A DNA stretch of 64,000 nucleotides from JBFXJF01 sp050175155 (GCA_050175155.1 JBFXJF010000002.1:105104-169103), one strand, 5' to 3'. Numbered from the stretch's first letter, positions 34,661 through 43,626 are shown. Notes: generated by a model not told the origin, from the sequence alone. Made by a program: numbers and translations.

Positions 34661-35200
34661 TCAGTGACCGTGGATACTAGTGGCGGTAATTTTGCCTTCT
34701 ATTTTACTTAAATTTTTAATTTTAAGTGTTGGGTCGGTTACACCGTATTCATCTAAGATGCGTTCTAAAATTTTGAATTCTTTTCTCTTCATAACAATTT
34801 CAATTTTATGCCTTACCTCGCCATTCATTCCACGTGCAATAAAATTGTTAACTGTATATCCCTCAAGTCTAAGTCTCTCAGCAACTTCAATCATTTTATC
34901 TTTATTACTTAAAAATAAATCAACCTCAATAATTCCTAAGGCAAGTCGTTCTTCAACTTTTCCACCAACAAAAACTCCAAACATTCTTCCGAAAGCGTAT
35001 GCTATTATAAAATGAAACCCATTTGAACTTGTTATTTTAGTAAGTATAGTTGCAAAAATTATTGCGTCAACAAATACCAAAATATATACAGGATTCATAA
35101 TTTTTTTTGAAAGTAATATTGTTTTAAGTGTTGTTAAAATATTTGTGAGAGAGGTTATAACGAAGAGGAATAATAATGTGAAAATAACTTCTATTGTCAA
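34661..35200 (-). CDS. UPF0316 family membrane protein (DUF5698-DUF2179)
   Basis: 179 residues. I place the start at TTG 35200 because AAGGAG lies seven bases upstream and the family begins here; the frame stays open further but without a signal. Three transmembrane helices (VIFTLLFLFVITSLTNILTT, then VYILVFVDAIIFATILT, FHFIIAYAFGRMFGVFVGG) precede a cytoplasmic DUF2179 domain (KMIEVAERLRLEGYTVNNF, GEVRHKIEIVMKRKEF). DUF2179 is a small ferredoxin-like fold domain thought to bind a ligand. The 35,201-35,516 gap upstream holds the terminator of the next minus-strand gene and AT-rich promoter DNA. Confidence 0.87.
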   Translation of the reverse strand: MTIEVIFTLLFLFVITSLTNILTTLKTILLSKKIMNPVYILVFVDAIIFATILTKITSSNGFHFIIAYAFGRMFGVFVGGKVEERLALGIIEVDLFLSNKDKMIEVAERLRLEGYTVNNFIARGMNGEVRHKIEIVMKRKEFKILERILDEYGVTDPTLKIKNLSKIEGKITATSIHGH

Positions 35201-35429
35201 TATAAATCTCCTTATGTTTATTTTTACAAGTATAGATACAGACGGATTCTTATATATTAAATATTCTTTGTATTTTAAAATTTTAATTTTCACTGCCGCG
35301 TTTGTGATTTTTTACAAAAATAATATATAGATTTTTAAATCTTTATCAAACCTTATAAAGTAAGTTATTAGTATACTACACAATATATATAAAAGTCAAT
35401 TAAAAATAATCTACATAACTATATAAAAT

Positions 35430-35470
35430 AGGAACCCCTTGTGTTCCTAACGAAACTCAAGGGGTTCCCT
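35430..35470 (-). terminator. Terminator after FMN glutamate synthase
   Basis: AGGAACCCCTTG (35430-35441) pairs with the matching arm ending near 35470 across a 16-base loop; T-rich sequence follows on the minus strand. Confidence 0.82.
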
Positions 35471-35516
35471 AAAAAATTTAATTTCTCAACAAACAAAGTA
35501 TTTTTATAAACCGACT

Positions 35517-37160
35517 CTATGAATTTAAAATTTTATGAGCTAAATCATCGTTAGTAGTTGTTAAATAAGGAATTCCTGATTCTTTTTCGGTCTCTCGATT
35601 AGCAGAGAATAAGTCAGATCTAGATATTTCACTTGTAGAGAATTTCCTTGCTCCAGCCATTAACTGTTGTAATCCAGCAGCTAATTTATCAGAAAGTGTC
35701 CAAGCAGCGATGGCACCTAGAGGAATGTTTTTCATTTCATCTGCTCCGACTTTCTTTTTAACATCATAGTAACCTGCAAAGATTTCCTCCGCTTTGTCGC
35801 CGAATTCTTTAGCTACAGTGTTCGGAAGAGTATTCCAATTACCGTTTACTTTATCTTTATTTTCTGGATATAATACTCCTTCAATATTGGAACCAACAAA
35901 AGCTGGTATCATTAGGGCTCTTCCCATACATACTAATTTAGTATATGGTGCACCTAAAGCGAGAGCTTTGAAGATATGATCTTCTCTAGCGAATCCTCCC
36001 GCGAATGCCATATCAACAACTTTATAACCTTTTGCTGCTAATATATTTGCATATTCATACGCCTTTGAATGAAGGTTAAGCGATGGAACACCCCATGTTT
36101 CCATCATATTCCATGGACTCATTCCAGTACCTCCACCAGAACCATCAATTGTTAATAAATCTAGCTTTGCCTCTGTAGCAAATTTAATAGCCATTGCCAA
36201 AGCTTCCATACCATAAGAACCTGTTTTTAAAGTAATTCTTTTAAACCCGATTTTTCTTAAATAAGCAACAGAATTCATGAAGTTTTCTTTAACCTCTTGA
36301 TAACTATTTAAATCTGTATAACCTAATCTACTATGTCTAGCAAATGCCTTAATAGCGCCGTTTTTAAATGCTTCTATAACCTCAGCTTTGGTTGGGTCAG
36401 GATCTACAACATAACCTCTTTCTTTTAAGAAGGTTGCATATTCTAGACTGGTAACTTGAATCTCCCCACCGATATCTTTAGCACCTTGACCCCATTTTAA
36501 TTCGATAATTACTTTATCACCATATTTTTCAGTAATAAATTCTGCTACGCCATTTCTTGTATCTTCAACATTCATTTGAACAATAATCGCGCCATATCCA
36601 TCATAATATTTAAGATATGTGTTAATACGTCTTTCTAATTCAGGGGCCTTAACAATCTTGCCATTTTCAATAACAGATTGCTTATCTACACCAACAACGT
36701 TTTCCCCTACAACTATTGGATATCCAACTAGTGCTGCACCAATCGCAAAAGACTCCCAATACTTAGCAGCAATAAAAGTAGATCCTAAAGCACCTGTCAT
36801 AATTGGTACTTTTATTTTTGTTTTTATTTCATTTCCAAATTCTGTTTCTAAATTAACATTAGGGAAAATACAATCGTCAGCACTATTGGATAACCCATTA
36901 GGTAAGCCGTAAGCACCATAGTTATAACCTTGGATGCGTAAGTTGTTGTAACATACACCGACATGGTTTATATTAGAACTACCTGCTGTTACTACTCCAA
37001 AGTCTCTTGGATAAAGCATTTTGCGTCCTTTTAAACTTGACATCCATGTTTCGCATTTGCCACTGCAATCTGCTCTACATAATGTACATAATCCAGATTC
37101 GGCAGGATTACCTCTGTTTATAGTACCTAGTACATCGTTTTGCTTAACATACTCACTCAC
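35517..37160 (-). CDS. FMN-binding glutamate synthase-family protein
   Basis: 547 residues. It matches the GltB central FMN/TIM-barrel domain (GltS_FMN) alone, without the glutaminase and C-terminal helix domains: VPIMTGALGSTFIAAKYWES, ELKWGQGAKDIGGEIQ, LLTIDGSGGGTGMSPWNMME and DMAFAGGFAREDHIFKALALGA with the flavin phosphate-binding glycines. The N-terminus has a four-cysteine cluster (CTLCRADCSGKC near residue 25), which suggests an extra metal or Fe-S site. These stand-alone forms occur in anaerobes and archaea. The ammonia donor is unknown because no glutaminase is adjacent. Monocistronic. Confidence 0.88.
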   Translation of the reverse strand: MSEYVKQNDVLGTINRGNPAESGLCTLCRADCSGKCETWMSSLKGRKMLYPRDFGVVTAGSSNINHVGVCYNNLRIQGYNYGAYGLPNGLSNSADDCIFPNVNLETEFGNEIKTKIKVPIMTGALGSTFIAAKYWESFAIGAALVGYPIVVGENVVGVDKQSVIENGKIVKAPELERRINTYLKYYDGYGAIIVQMNVEDTRNGVAEFITEKYGDKVIIELKWGQGAKDIGGEIQVTSLEYATFLKERGYVVDPDPTKAEVIEAFKNGAIKAFARHSRLGYTDLNSYQEVKENFMNSVAYLRKIGFKRITLKTGSYGMEALAMAIKFATEAKLDLLTIDGSGGGTGMSPWNMMETWGVPSLNLHSKAYEYANILAAKGYKVVDMAFAGGFAREDHIFKALALGAPYTKLVCMGRALMIPAFVGSNIEGVLYPENKDKVNGNWNTLPNTVAKEFGDKAEEIFAGYYDVKKKVGADEMKNIPLGAIAAWTLSDKLAAGLQQLMAGARKFSTSEISRSDLFSANRETEKESGIPYLTTTNDDLAHKILNS

Positions 37161-37319
37161 TAAAAACCCTCCATCTTGTTAAAAAAATTTAATAATCTAT
37201 ATTATACTACAGTAGTTTAAAGTATTAAAAGAAAATTTGAATATAAATAAAATTATTTTTTTTAAAAGTAGTTTATAATAAATTAATACAAAACAGCACA
37301 AATTCAAAAGGGGTGTACA

Positions 37320-38048
37320 ATGAGATATAAAATTACGATTGAATACGATGGTACGAAGTATAAAGGCTGGCAACGTTTAAATAATAGCGATAAAACGATT
37401 CAAGCAAAAATTGAGTTATTACTTTCAAAGTTATTAGATTCAAATATTGAAATACATGGATCGGGTAGAACTGATGCAGGTGTTCATGCGTATGGGCAGG
37501 TTGCCCACTTTGATAGTAAAAAAGATATTGATATAGAAAAGTTTATAAATATTTGTAATCAGATGCTTCCAACTGATATTGTAATTAAGAAAATGGAGGA
37601 GGTATCTTCTGAATTTCATGCCCGTTTTTCAGCAAAATCTAAAAGTTATCAATATAAAATATGGAATAGTAATATTCCATCTGCACTAAACCGTAAATAT
37701 GTTTATCAGGTAGCGGACAATTTAGATCTTGAAGCCATGAAAGAAGCTGCAACTTATTTTATTGGAATACATGATTTTAAAAATTTTTCTGCCAATAAGA
37801 CGAACAAATCTACGGTAAGGAATATTTTCTCCATAGATATAAGTAAGAAGGAAGAAGAAATAAATTTAATCTATCACGGTGAGGGTTTTCTATATAAGAT
37901 GGTCCGTTTATTAACGGGTGTTTTAATTCAGGTTGGGTTAGGGGCGTTAAAACCAGAGGATATTCTAGAGATTTTGGATAAAGAAAATAAATTAGTGTTA
38001 AATGCGGCACCAGCACATGCATTATATCTTCTAAAAGTAGATTATTGA
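37320..38048 (+). CDS. truA: tRNA pseudouridine synthase A
   Basis: 242 residues. Converts U38-U40 in the tRNA anticodon stem to pseudouridine. The catalytic Asp lies in GSGRTDAGVHAYGQVAHF; other family markers are YKGWQRLNN, FHARFSAKSKSYQYKIWN, FIGIHDFKNFSA and GEGFLYKMVRLLTGVLIQVG. Normal length. GGGGTG precedes the ATG. It is not in a ribosomal-protein cluster, so it is possibly a second copy; a hairpin terminator follows. Confidence 0.95.
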   Translation: MRYKITIEYDGTKYKGWQRLNNSDKTIQAKIELLLSKLLDSNIEIHGSGRTDAGVHAYGQVAHFDSKKDIDIEKFINICNQMLPTDIVIKKMEEVSSEFHARFSAKSKSYQYKIWNSNIPSALNRKYVYQVADNLDLEAMKEAATYFIGIHDFKNFSANKTNKSTVRNIFSIDISKKEEEINLIYHGEGFLYKMVRLLTGVLIQVGLGALKPEDILEILDKENKLVLNAAPAHALYLLKVDY

Positions 38049-38055
38049 AAATAAC

Positions 38056-38113
38056 TAGACTGTAGAAAGTGTTCTATTTTCTAGAACTTTTCCTACAGTC
38101 TATCATGTTTTTT
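38056..38113. terminator. Terminator between truA and the convergent fusion gene
   Basis: TAGACTGTAG (38056-38065) pairs with CTACAGTCTA (38094-38103), with an inner TTCTA/TAGAA stem, followed by a T-run at 38108-38113. Confidence 0.8.
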
Positions 38114-38130
38114 AGAAGGGAAAAATCAAG

Positions 38131-40530
38131 TTAAAAACCTGCTAGAGCTTTGGCATATTCAAGAGGAGTTGGAAGAATAAGAGGTAAAATCAAACCTTCA
38201 TCTTCGCTTCTACTAGCTTTAATTTCTGCAGCATAGTTTATCTGGACTTCTAATAACCAAATTTTCAAGGTTTCGTCAATTATTAAATCAACTGCTATGT
38301 CAGCTATACTAAATCCGTAATCCTCCATCCTTTTTAAAACACTAATAGCTAATTCTGTAATTTCATTTATTTTATGTTCTGCTTGTTGCTCGGTTAAGTG
38401 GTATGTTTCTCGTAGAGTTGTTATACCGGGAACGATTTTTATTCTATTTTTTGAATTAGAAATAATGCTTCCTTCTTTTGCAATCTTGGTTTCCATACCT
38501 GAATATCTCCATCTTTTATTTTTGTCCTTTTGAAGATAGACACGGAAGTCTATTTTATTTGTATTATATTGAAAGGTGATACCCTGTTGAATTATATATT
38601 TTTTATTTTTAATTAATTTATTTTTAATTAAATTTGATAATCGTTTTTTAGAATTGGTAGTAGCTAGTTCCCCGTCTTGATCTATTAGAATATAACCAGT
38701 ATCTACTTTCTTAACAAGCATAATGCCGTTTCCGCCAGCTAGTGTTGTTGGCTTTAGATAAACTGACTTATATACATCCAACATTTGTGTTAAATTACTA
38801 ATACTTTTGTACTCTTTTGTAACGGGAAGATGCTCTTTTATTTTAGGTATTTTTGACATTCTAATCCAGAACAATAACTTATTTGTATTAGCGTAAGGGT
38901 AATTAAATAGATTATTTCCTACATTTCTTATTAAGTGTTTATAAATTTTTGGGTCTAAGGAGATGCGATTAAATATTACAGAAGGATATGGGAAAGTACC
39001 TAGATTGAATTCCTTTGTTTCAGGATTGTAATAGTATCCAGTAATAATTTTATTTCGCATATTTATTGAACTTTGTTTAAATAGAAAAATTAGCCCTTTA
39101 ATTGTATTATAGTTTGAAAAACGTAATATTTGTTGTTTTGGATCATCGTAATATCTTGGTAAGATTAACAGGCCAATTACTGGGCCTAAGTACAGATGAT
39201 TTGACTCTAAATAATATTCGTAAGGTAAATCAGGAATTGTTATTTTTTCAGTTAATATACATGGCAAAATTATTTTACCTAACTCCAAGCTATTATCAAT
39301 TTTAATAGTAAGATTCATTTTAAGTTGCCCAAAATGTAGAGTGATTTTTTCTAGATTAATATTCATTTTTTCTAAGGTTGCATTGCTAAGATGGACACTT
39401 TGATCTGATATATTATCTATAAAGATAGAATAAAAAAACCTATCAAAAACATACCTAACAGTCTTATCCATTTTCATTGCACTTGAACCTTTTACGAGAA
39501 TCAAACTGTTAGGCTCAATTGAATTTTTTAAGAATGAATGTAATTCGTCTCGGTTTTCGAAATGTTTAAGCTTAGAAGGTGGGTACCCAGCGCTTAATGC
39601 CCCTGTTGTGATTGAACGTGATTCAATACCATAAGTTAATATTGTATCCACTTTTTTACTAGCTAGATATTCTCCTATTTCTATATGAGCCTTTTTAGTA
39701 TAATCCCCTAACTCTAACATATCACCTAGGACAACGATTTTCTTGCTACTTGCACCTATTTCTTCCATAACATCAAGTGCCGCTTTAACCGATTGAGGAT
39801 TGGCATTCACTGTATCATCGATTAATATTGATTTATTACTTAATTTTATAAAGTTTAGTCTTTTAATTGGCGGGGCGAATTTTTTAAGTCCAATCCTTAT
39901 ATCATCAGGGGTAAATTTTAGATGATAAGTTATAGCAATTGCAAATAATGCATTATAAACATTATGAGTTCCGAAGACTGGAATATAAAACTCTTCATTT
40001 TTACCATTTATTACAACATTAAAACTCATCCCATTATTTACGTAAGTAGTATTCTTTACCTGGTAATCAGAATCTTTTTTGATCCCGAGGGTAATTATCT
40101 TACCTTTGAAATCATCTGTTAATAACAATTTCGAATTTTCATCGTCATTGTTAATAAGTAGCACACCATTTTGATTCATATTTTGAATTAGGACTGATTT
40201 GAATTTGGCTGTAGTTTCTATGCTATTTCCTAAATTGCCATAATGGGCAGATCCTATATTTGTAATTACTGAAATGTTTGGCTGAATTATATTACAATGC
40301 TTTATTCCTGCACCTTGTTTTCCCATACCTAGCTCTAGAAGAATAGCTTGATAAGAAGGATTGTATAGCTTTATGGTCTCTTCAATGTGTTTAGGTAAGT
40401 TTTTATTATCAACTGTTTTAAGAACCTTCCATTTTGTTTCTAATATTGATGATATAAATTCCCTTGTGGTAGTTTTACCAGAGCTACCTGTAATTGCAAT
40501 TGTAGGAATTTCAGGAATGAGTTTATCCAT
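38131..40530 (-). CDS. MurF-like Mur ligase fused to YheC/YheD ATP-grasp domain
   Basis: 799 residues. Residues 1-355 are the central and C-terminal Mur-ligase domains: P-loop TGSSGKTTTREF, LELGMGKQGAGIKHCN, TNIGSAHYGNLG, FGTHNVYNALFA and DDTVNANPQSVKAALDVM, all MurF-like. The MurF N-terminal substrate domain is missing. Residues ~370-799 are a YheC/YheD ATP-grasp: LYLGPVIGLL, KPTTLAGGNGIMLV, IDFRVYLQKDKNKRWRYSG, SIADIAVDLII and WLLEVQINYAAEI. Both halves look catalytically complete and both form acyl-phosphate-activated amide bonds. An Asp/Glu racemase is encoded just upstream. YheC/YheD are spore-coat-associated proteins. GGGGG precedes the start. Confidence 0.85.
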   Translation of the reverse strand: MDKLIPEIPTIAITGSSGKTTTREFISSILETKWKVLKTVDNKNLPKHIEETIKLYNPSYQAILLELGMGKQGAGIKHCNIIQPNISVITNIGSAHYGNLGNSIETTAKFKSVLIQNMNQNGVLLINNDDENSKLLLTDDFKGKIITLGIKKDSDYQVKNTTYVNNGMSFNVVINGKNEEFYIPVFGTHNVYNALFAIAITYHLKFTPDDIRIGLKKFAPPIKRLNFIKLSNKSILIDDTVNANPQSVKAALDVMEEIGASSKKIVVLGDMLELGDYTKKAHIEIGEYLASKKVDTILTYGIESRSITTGALSAGYPPSKLKHFENRDELHSFLKNSIEPNSLILVKGSSAMKMDKTVRYVFDRFFYSIFIDNISDQSVHLSNATLEKMNINLEKITLHFGQLKMNLTIKIDNSLELGKIILPCILTEKITIPDLPYEYYLESNHLYLGPVIGLLILPRYYDDPKQQILRFSNYNTIKGLIFLFKQSSINMRNKIITGYYYNPETKEFNLGTFPYPSVIFNRISLDPKIYKHLIRNVGNNLFNYPYANTNKLLFWIRMSKIPKIKEHLPVTKEYKSISNLTQMLDVYKSVYLKPTTLAGGNGIMLVKKVDTGYILIDQDGELATTNSKKRLSNLIKNKLIKNKKYIIQQGITFQYNTNKIDFRVYLQKDKNKRWRYSGMETKIAKEGSIISNSKNRIKIVPGITTLRETYHLTEQQAEHKINEITELAISVLKRMEDYGFSIADIAVDLIIDETLKIWLLEVQINYAAEIKASRSEDEGLILPLILPTPLEYAKALAGF

Positions 40531-40626
40531 TACTATACCCCCATAAAAAAATAAATTATAATATAATATATTTTTTTAAAAAAAGGATGTATGGGGTATA
40601 ATCTCTATGGTTCAAAAAAATACTGT

Positions 40627-41325
40627 CTAATTAATTTTGGCCTTACTAATAGCCATTAAAGCTAACATTAAAGTGGGATCGATTTTTTCCATACAATTGC
40701 TTAGATAAGGAAAAACCAAGGGGATTTCGGTACAACCGCCTAGGATAGCGGTAATTCCTTTCTTTTTATAATCAAACAAGATTGTATTTAATTCCTCGAT
40801 ATATTGATTTGAATCTACTGTTAAGGACTTAATAGATTTTATTAAATTAGATACTACACGCTGTTCTTCTTGGTTTGGGATTATTAATTTAGATGAACTA
40901 CCGAATGCGTTTTGGTACAGCTTATTCTGAATTGTTGTTTCGGTTGCAAGCAAGAAAATTTGTCTATTAGAATATTTATTTTGAATTATTATTTCTTGCA
41001 CAGTGTTTTCAATCATACTATAGAATGGTATATTTATACTTTTTTTAATTTCCTCGTACCATATATGTGCAGTATGGCATGGCATAATAACAAAATCTGC
41101 ACCTGCATTTTCTAATAAAATAGCCGATTTTCTTAATTCTATTAACGGGTTGTCAACTGAAATGTCTAGACAGGTTGTCCTTGGTGGGACTTTGGGATTG
41201 TTGTAAATTAAAATTTGAAGGTGTTCTTGATCTGTTGATGCTGGAGTATTTATAACAATTTTTTGGAATAAATCAATAGTTGCTAAAGGGCCCATACCCC
41301 CAAGAATACCAATGATTTTACTCAT
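40627..41325 (-). CDS. Aspartate/glutamate racemase family protein
   Basis: 232 residues. Cofactor-independent racemase: GILGGMGPLATIDLFQKIV, catalytic Cys 1 in VIMPCHTAHIWYEEI and catalytic Cys 2 in ILGGCTEIPLVF. The flanking motifs fit aspartate racemase better than MurI-type glutamate racemase, but substrate is not certain. It lies 96 bases upstream of, and in the same direction as, the Mur-ligase/ATP-grasp fusion; a TATAAT in that gap may give the fusion an extra promoter. D-Asp or D-Glu made here could be the fusion enzyme's substrate. Confidence 0.9.
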   Translation of the reverse strand: MSKIIGILGGMGPLATIDLFQKIVINTPASTDQEHLQILIYNNPKVPPRTTCLDISVDNPLIELRKSAILLENAGADFVIMPCHTAHIWYEEIKKSINIPFYSMIENTVQEIIIQNKYSNRQIFLLATETTIQNKLYQNAFGSSSKLIIPNQEEQRVVSNLIKSIKSLTVDSNQYIEELNTILFDYKKKGITAILGGCTEIPLVFPYLSNCMEKIDPTLMLALMAISKAKIN

Positions 41326-41486
41326 ACCAATTCTCCTCGTATATTGAAATTCTTTTTTCCATCTAATATATGTTAGAGTTATTTGATTTGTTTATTTTAA
41401 AAATATCCAATAAAGAATCGTTTTTAATGATAGAATTAAGTATAGAAAAATTTAAATAGTTTTATAAGTTTTGGAGGTATTTATTT

Positions 41487-41975
41487 ATGGAGAAATATAG
41501 GAAAAGGCATTATGCAAGTTTTGCCCAATTGCGAGATGATTTAAAGGAATTAAGTAAAGTGAAAAAGATAGTAAAGGCTAATGGGGAAAAAGATAATATA
41601 GATGATGATTTCAGAGAGAGACTTATGTTGGCGGTAACAGGGGTTAATGATTGCAGCTACTGTACATATATACACAGTAAATTAGCTCTAAAATCTGGCG
41701 TTAATAAGAATGAATTATGTTTGTTACTTGAGGGTAAGTTCGATAATTGCCCAGAGGATCAGATTCCAGCTATTTTATATGCACAGCATTGGGCTGATAG
41801 CAATGCCAATCCAAGCGAAGAGGCTAAACAAAAATTAGTAGAGGCTTATGGGGAAAAAAAATCGGCAAATATTGAAATGTATTTAAGGATGATTCGGTTA
41901 GGTAATTTATCTGGTAATACTTTTGATTGGCTTCTTTATAAACTATCAAGGGGTAAAATTGGATTAAAAAAATAA
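41487..41975 (+). CDS. Carboxymuconolactone decarboxylase/AhpD-like protein
   Basis: 162 residues; GGAGG precedes the ATG. The redox-active AhpD motif is seen as NDCSYCTYIHSKLALKSG (CxxC with a following His), within the all-helical CMD fold. Members act as alkylhydroperoxidase-like thiol reductases or decarboxylases; with CxxCxxxH intact, peroxide or organic hydroperoxide reduction is likely. The carbonic anhydrase gene starts 30 bases downstream and is probably co-transcribed. Confidence 0.87.
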   Translation: MEKYRKRHYASFAQLRDDLKELSKVKKIVKANGEKDNIDDDFRERLMLAVTGVNDCSYCTYIHSKLALKSGVNKNELCLLLEGKFDNCPEDQIPAILYAQHWADSNANPSEEAKQKLVEAYGEKKSANIEMYLRMIRLGNLSGNTFDWLLYKLSRGKIGLKK

Positions 41976-42005
41976 TATTTACAAACAAGATGAGGGAGGA
42001 AGATT

Positions 42006-42539
42006 ATGTTAATTGAAATTCGAAGAGAAGAAGATATTCCGAAAGAATTAGTTGCAACACCAATAGCGGACTTAATTAAGTATCATAATTTAGGTTTCCC
42101 GCCAAAAACATATGCTTCGGCGGAGATTCTTATAAGTATGTGTATGGACAATAGGAAAGAGTTAAGGATTCCGGAAAATTTTGCTTATATAATTAGAACC
42201 GGTGGGGGAAATTTGAGATATAGTGAATTTAAGGTTTCCTACGCTATTGGAATTGGAGGAGTAAAATATATAGCATTATTAGGACATAACAATTGTGGCA
42301 TGGTTAATTTAGTCTCACAGAAAGAGGATTTTATCCAAGGTCTGTGCGAAAATGCTAACTGGGATAGGCAAAGAGCGGAAGAGCATTTTATGAATTATGC
42401 ACCGTTATTTGAGATTAATAACGAATTAGATTTTGTAGTAAGTGAAGCCGCACGTTTAAAAATATTGTATCCTGGTATTGTAATTGTTCCGTTGTTCTAT
42501 AAACTTGAAGATGATATGTTGTATTCAATAAATTATTAG
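42006..42539 (+). CDS. Beta-class carbonic anhydrase-like protein
   Basis: 177 residues. Zinc ligands of the beta class are visible: Cys in ISMCMDNRKEL (with the Asp-Arg dyad) and His-x-x-Cys in LLGHNNCGMVN. It would interconvert CO2 and bicarbonate; the C-terminal portion (FEINNELDFVVSEAARLKILYPG) differs from the well-studied enzymes, so a different activity is possible. GGGAGGAAG precedes the ATG. Confidence 0.87.
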   Translation: MLIEIRREEDIPKELVATPIADLIKYHNLGFPPKTYASAEILISMCMDNRKELRIPENFAYIIRTGGGNLRYSEFKVSYAIGIGGVKYIALLGHNNCGMVNLVSQKEDFIQGLCENANWDRQRAEEHFMNYAPLFEINNELDFVVSEAARLKILYPGIVIVPLFYKLEDDMLYSINY

Positions 42540-42543
42540 GAAA

Positions 42544-43392
42544 TTATTCTTGTGATGTTTTTAAATAACTAGATGTAGTAGTTATATTATTATGTCCCAT
42601 GATTTTAGCCAACTTTTTAATAGACAAGGTTTGAATTTTACGATAAGCAAAATTATGTCGTAACGAGTAGGCACTTAGCCCCTCTAATCCAGCTAGGTCC
42701 ATATATTTTTTAATTATGTGTCTTAAAGCACGATCAGTTAGTTTGTTATTTGTTTTCCCTGAAACAAACAAATACTCACTATCGAAGTGGAATGAACTTA
42801 TGTATCTCCCCAATATTGATTGAGTGATACTATTTAGAGGGATTTTACGGTGCTGATTATTTGCAGATACTTCAATATAACTGTTTTTATCGGATAGATG
42901 AATATCCGATTTTTTTATATTGCAGGTTTCACTGACCCGCAATCCAGTATGAACCATTAGTGTAACTATAGCCCGGTCTCTAATTGTGCCATGTGCTCTA
43001 ACTGTCTCTAAGAAACTTTTTTCTTCATCATCTGTTATAAATCTTGGATTACTTTTTTCTAGTTTAATTAATTTTATATGTTTTGCTGGGTTTCTTTTTG
43101 AATAACCGTTATGATAAGCCCAATCAAAAAAAAGCTTTAACGCTGAAATTCTTCTATTAATAGTTGTTGGTTTTAGTTCATCAATTCTAGTCATATTTTC
43201 TATATATTCTGCTAGTTCCAGCTTATTAATCTGCGAAAAACAAAAAGGTTTCTTTTTATCATGACCATCCAAATAGTGGCTTTCATGCCAGCTAATAAGA
43301 TGTTTAAGATCACTTGAATATTCTTGGAGAGTTCTTTCACTCAAATTTCTATTTTTCAAATATGCAATAAATAAATTAATTATTTTAGTCAA
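42544..43392 (-). CDS. Tyrosine recombinase, XerC/XerD-like
   Basis: 282 residues from TTG 43392, behind AGGAGGG six bases upstream (the frame runs 20 codons further without a signal). N-terminal SAM-like DNA-binding domain (LTKIINLFIAYLKNRNLSERT) and catalytic domain: Arg I in MVHTGLRVSET, SLRHNFAYRK, and GHNNITTTSSYLK with the nucleophilic Tyr. The box-II residue normally His in HxLR is Tyr here (YSLR). It may act at chromosomal or element sites; a 13-bp direct repeat lies just upstream. No other phage genes are adjacent. Confidence 0.88.
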   Translation of the reverse strand: MTKIINLFIAYLKNRNLSERTLQEYSSDLKHLISWHESHYLDGHDKKKPFCFSQINKLELAEYIENMTRIDELKPTTINRRISALKLFFDWAYHNGYSKRNPAKHIKLIKLEKSNPRFITDDEEKSFLETVRAHGTIRDRAIVTLMVHTGLRVSETCNIKKSDIHLSDKNSYIEVSANNQHRKIPLNSITQSILGRYISSFHFDSEYLFVSGKTNNKLTDRALRHIIKKYMDLAGLEGLSAYSLRHNFAYRKIQTLSIKKLAKIMGHNNITTTSSYLKTSQE

Positions 43393-43419
43393 TTTTTTCC
43401 CTCCTATTATCTTGACGTT

Positions 43420-43609
43420 TATTAGTGGACATGATAAATTATATAAATACATTTAATTTAATAGATTGCTTGATAGATTACTAATTCATAAGGATTATAA
43501 AGTAAATCAGCAAAAATATCAATCGGTTGAAGTGAAACTCCAACTGCCGTAATTATACCATTGGGTATCAATGGTTTTTTTTTTGCTATTACATAATATT
43601 AGTGGACAT
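43420..43609. repeat. Pair of 13-bp direct repeats upstream of the Ehr-like operon
   Basis: TATTAGTGGACAT occurs at 43420-43432 and again at 43597-43609, on the same strand, 177 bases apart. One copy lies 28 bases before the recombinase start (minus strand) and the other 24 bases before the start of the first operon gene. They could be recombinase binding sites or operators. The stretch between holds the hairpins and terminator described separately. Confidence 0.55.
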
Positions 43610-43626
43610 TAAAATGAAAGTTGGAG
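43525..43626 (+). promoter_or_regulatory. Structured leader before the Ehr-like operon
   Basis: A stem-loop, GGTTGAAGT (43525-43533) with ACTCCAACT (43537-43545) and one mismatch, is followed by the terminator at 43557. Its CTCCAAC (43538-43544) is also exactly complementary to GTTGGAG (43620-43626), which is the ribosome binding site of the first gene. This would allow termination and RBS masking from one leader. No known riboswitch consensus is recognised. A weak TTGATA/17/GATTAT promoter may lie near 43477-43505. Confidence 0.45.
43557..43584 (+). terminator. Strong terminator in the leader of the Ehr-like operon
   Basis: ACCATTG (43557-43563), loop GGTAT, CAATGGT (43569-43575), then a run of ten Ts ending at 43584. 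There is no plus-strand gene between it and the carbonic anhydrase 1 kb away, so it most likely acts as an attenuator for the operon starting at 43633. Confidence 0.85.

Noticed and set aside
34661..35293. UPF0316 gene starting at 35293
   Set aside because: The extra 31 residues lack a ribosome site and do not belong to the family; TTG 35200 has AAGGAG.
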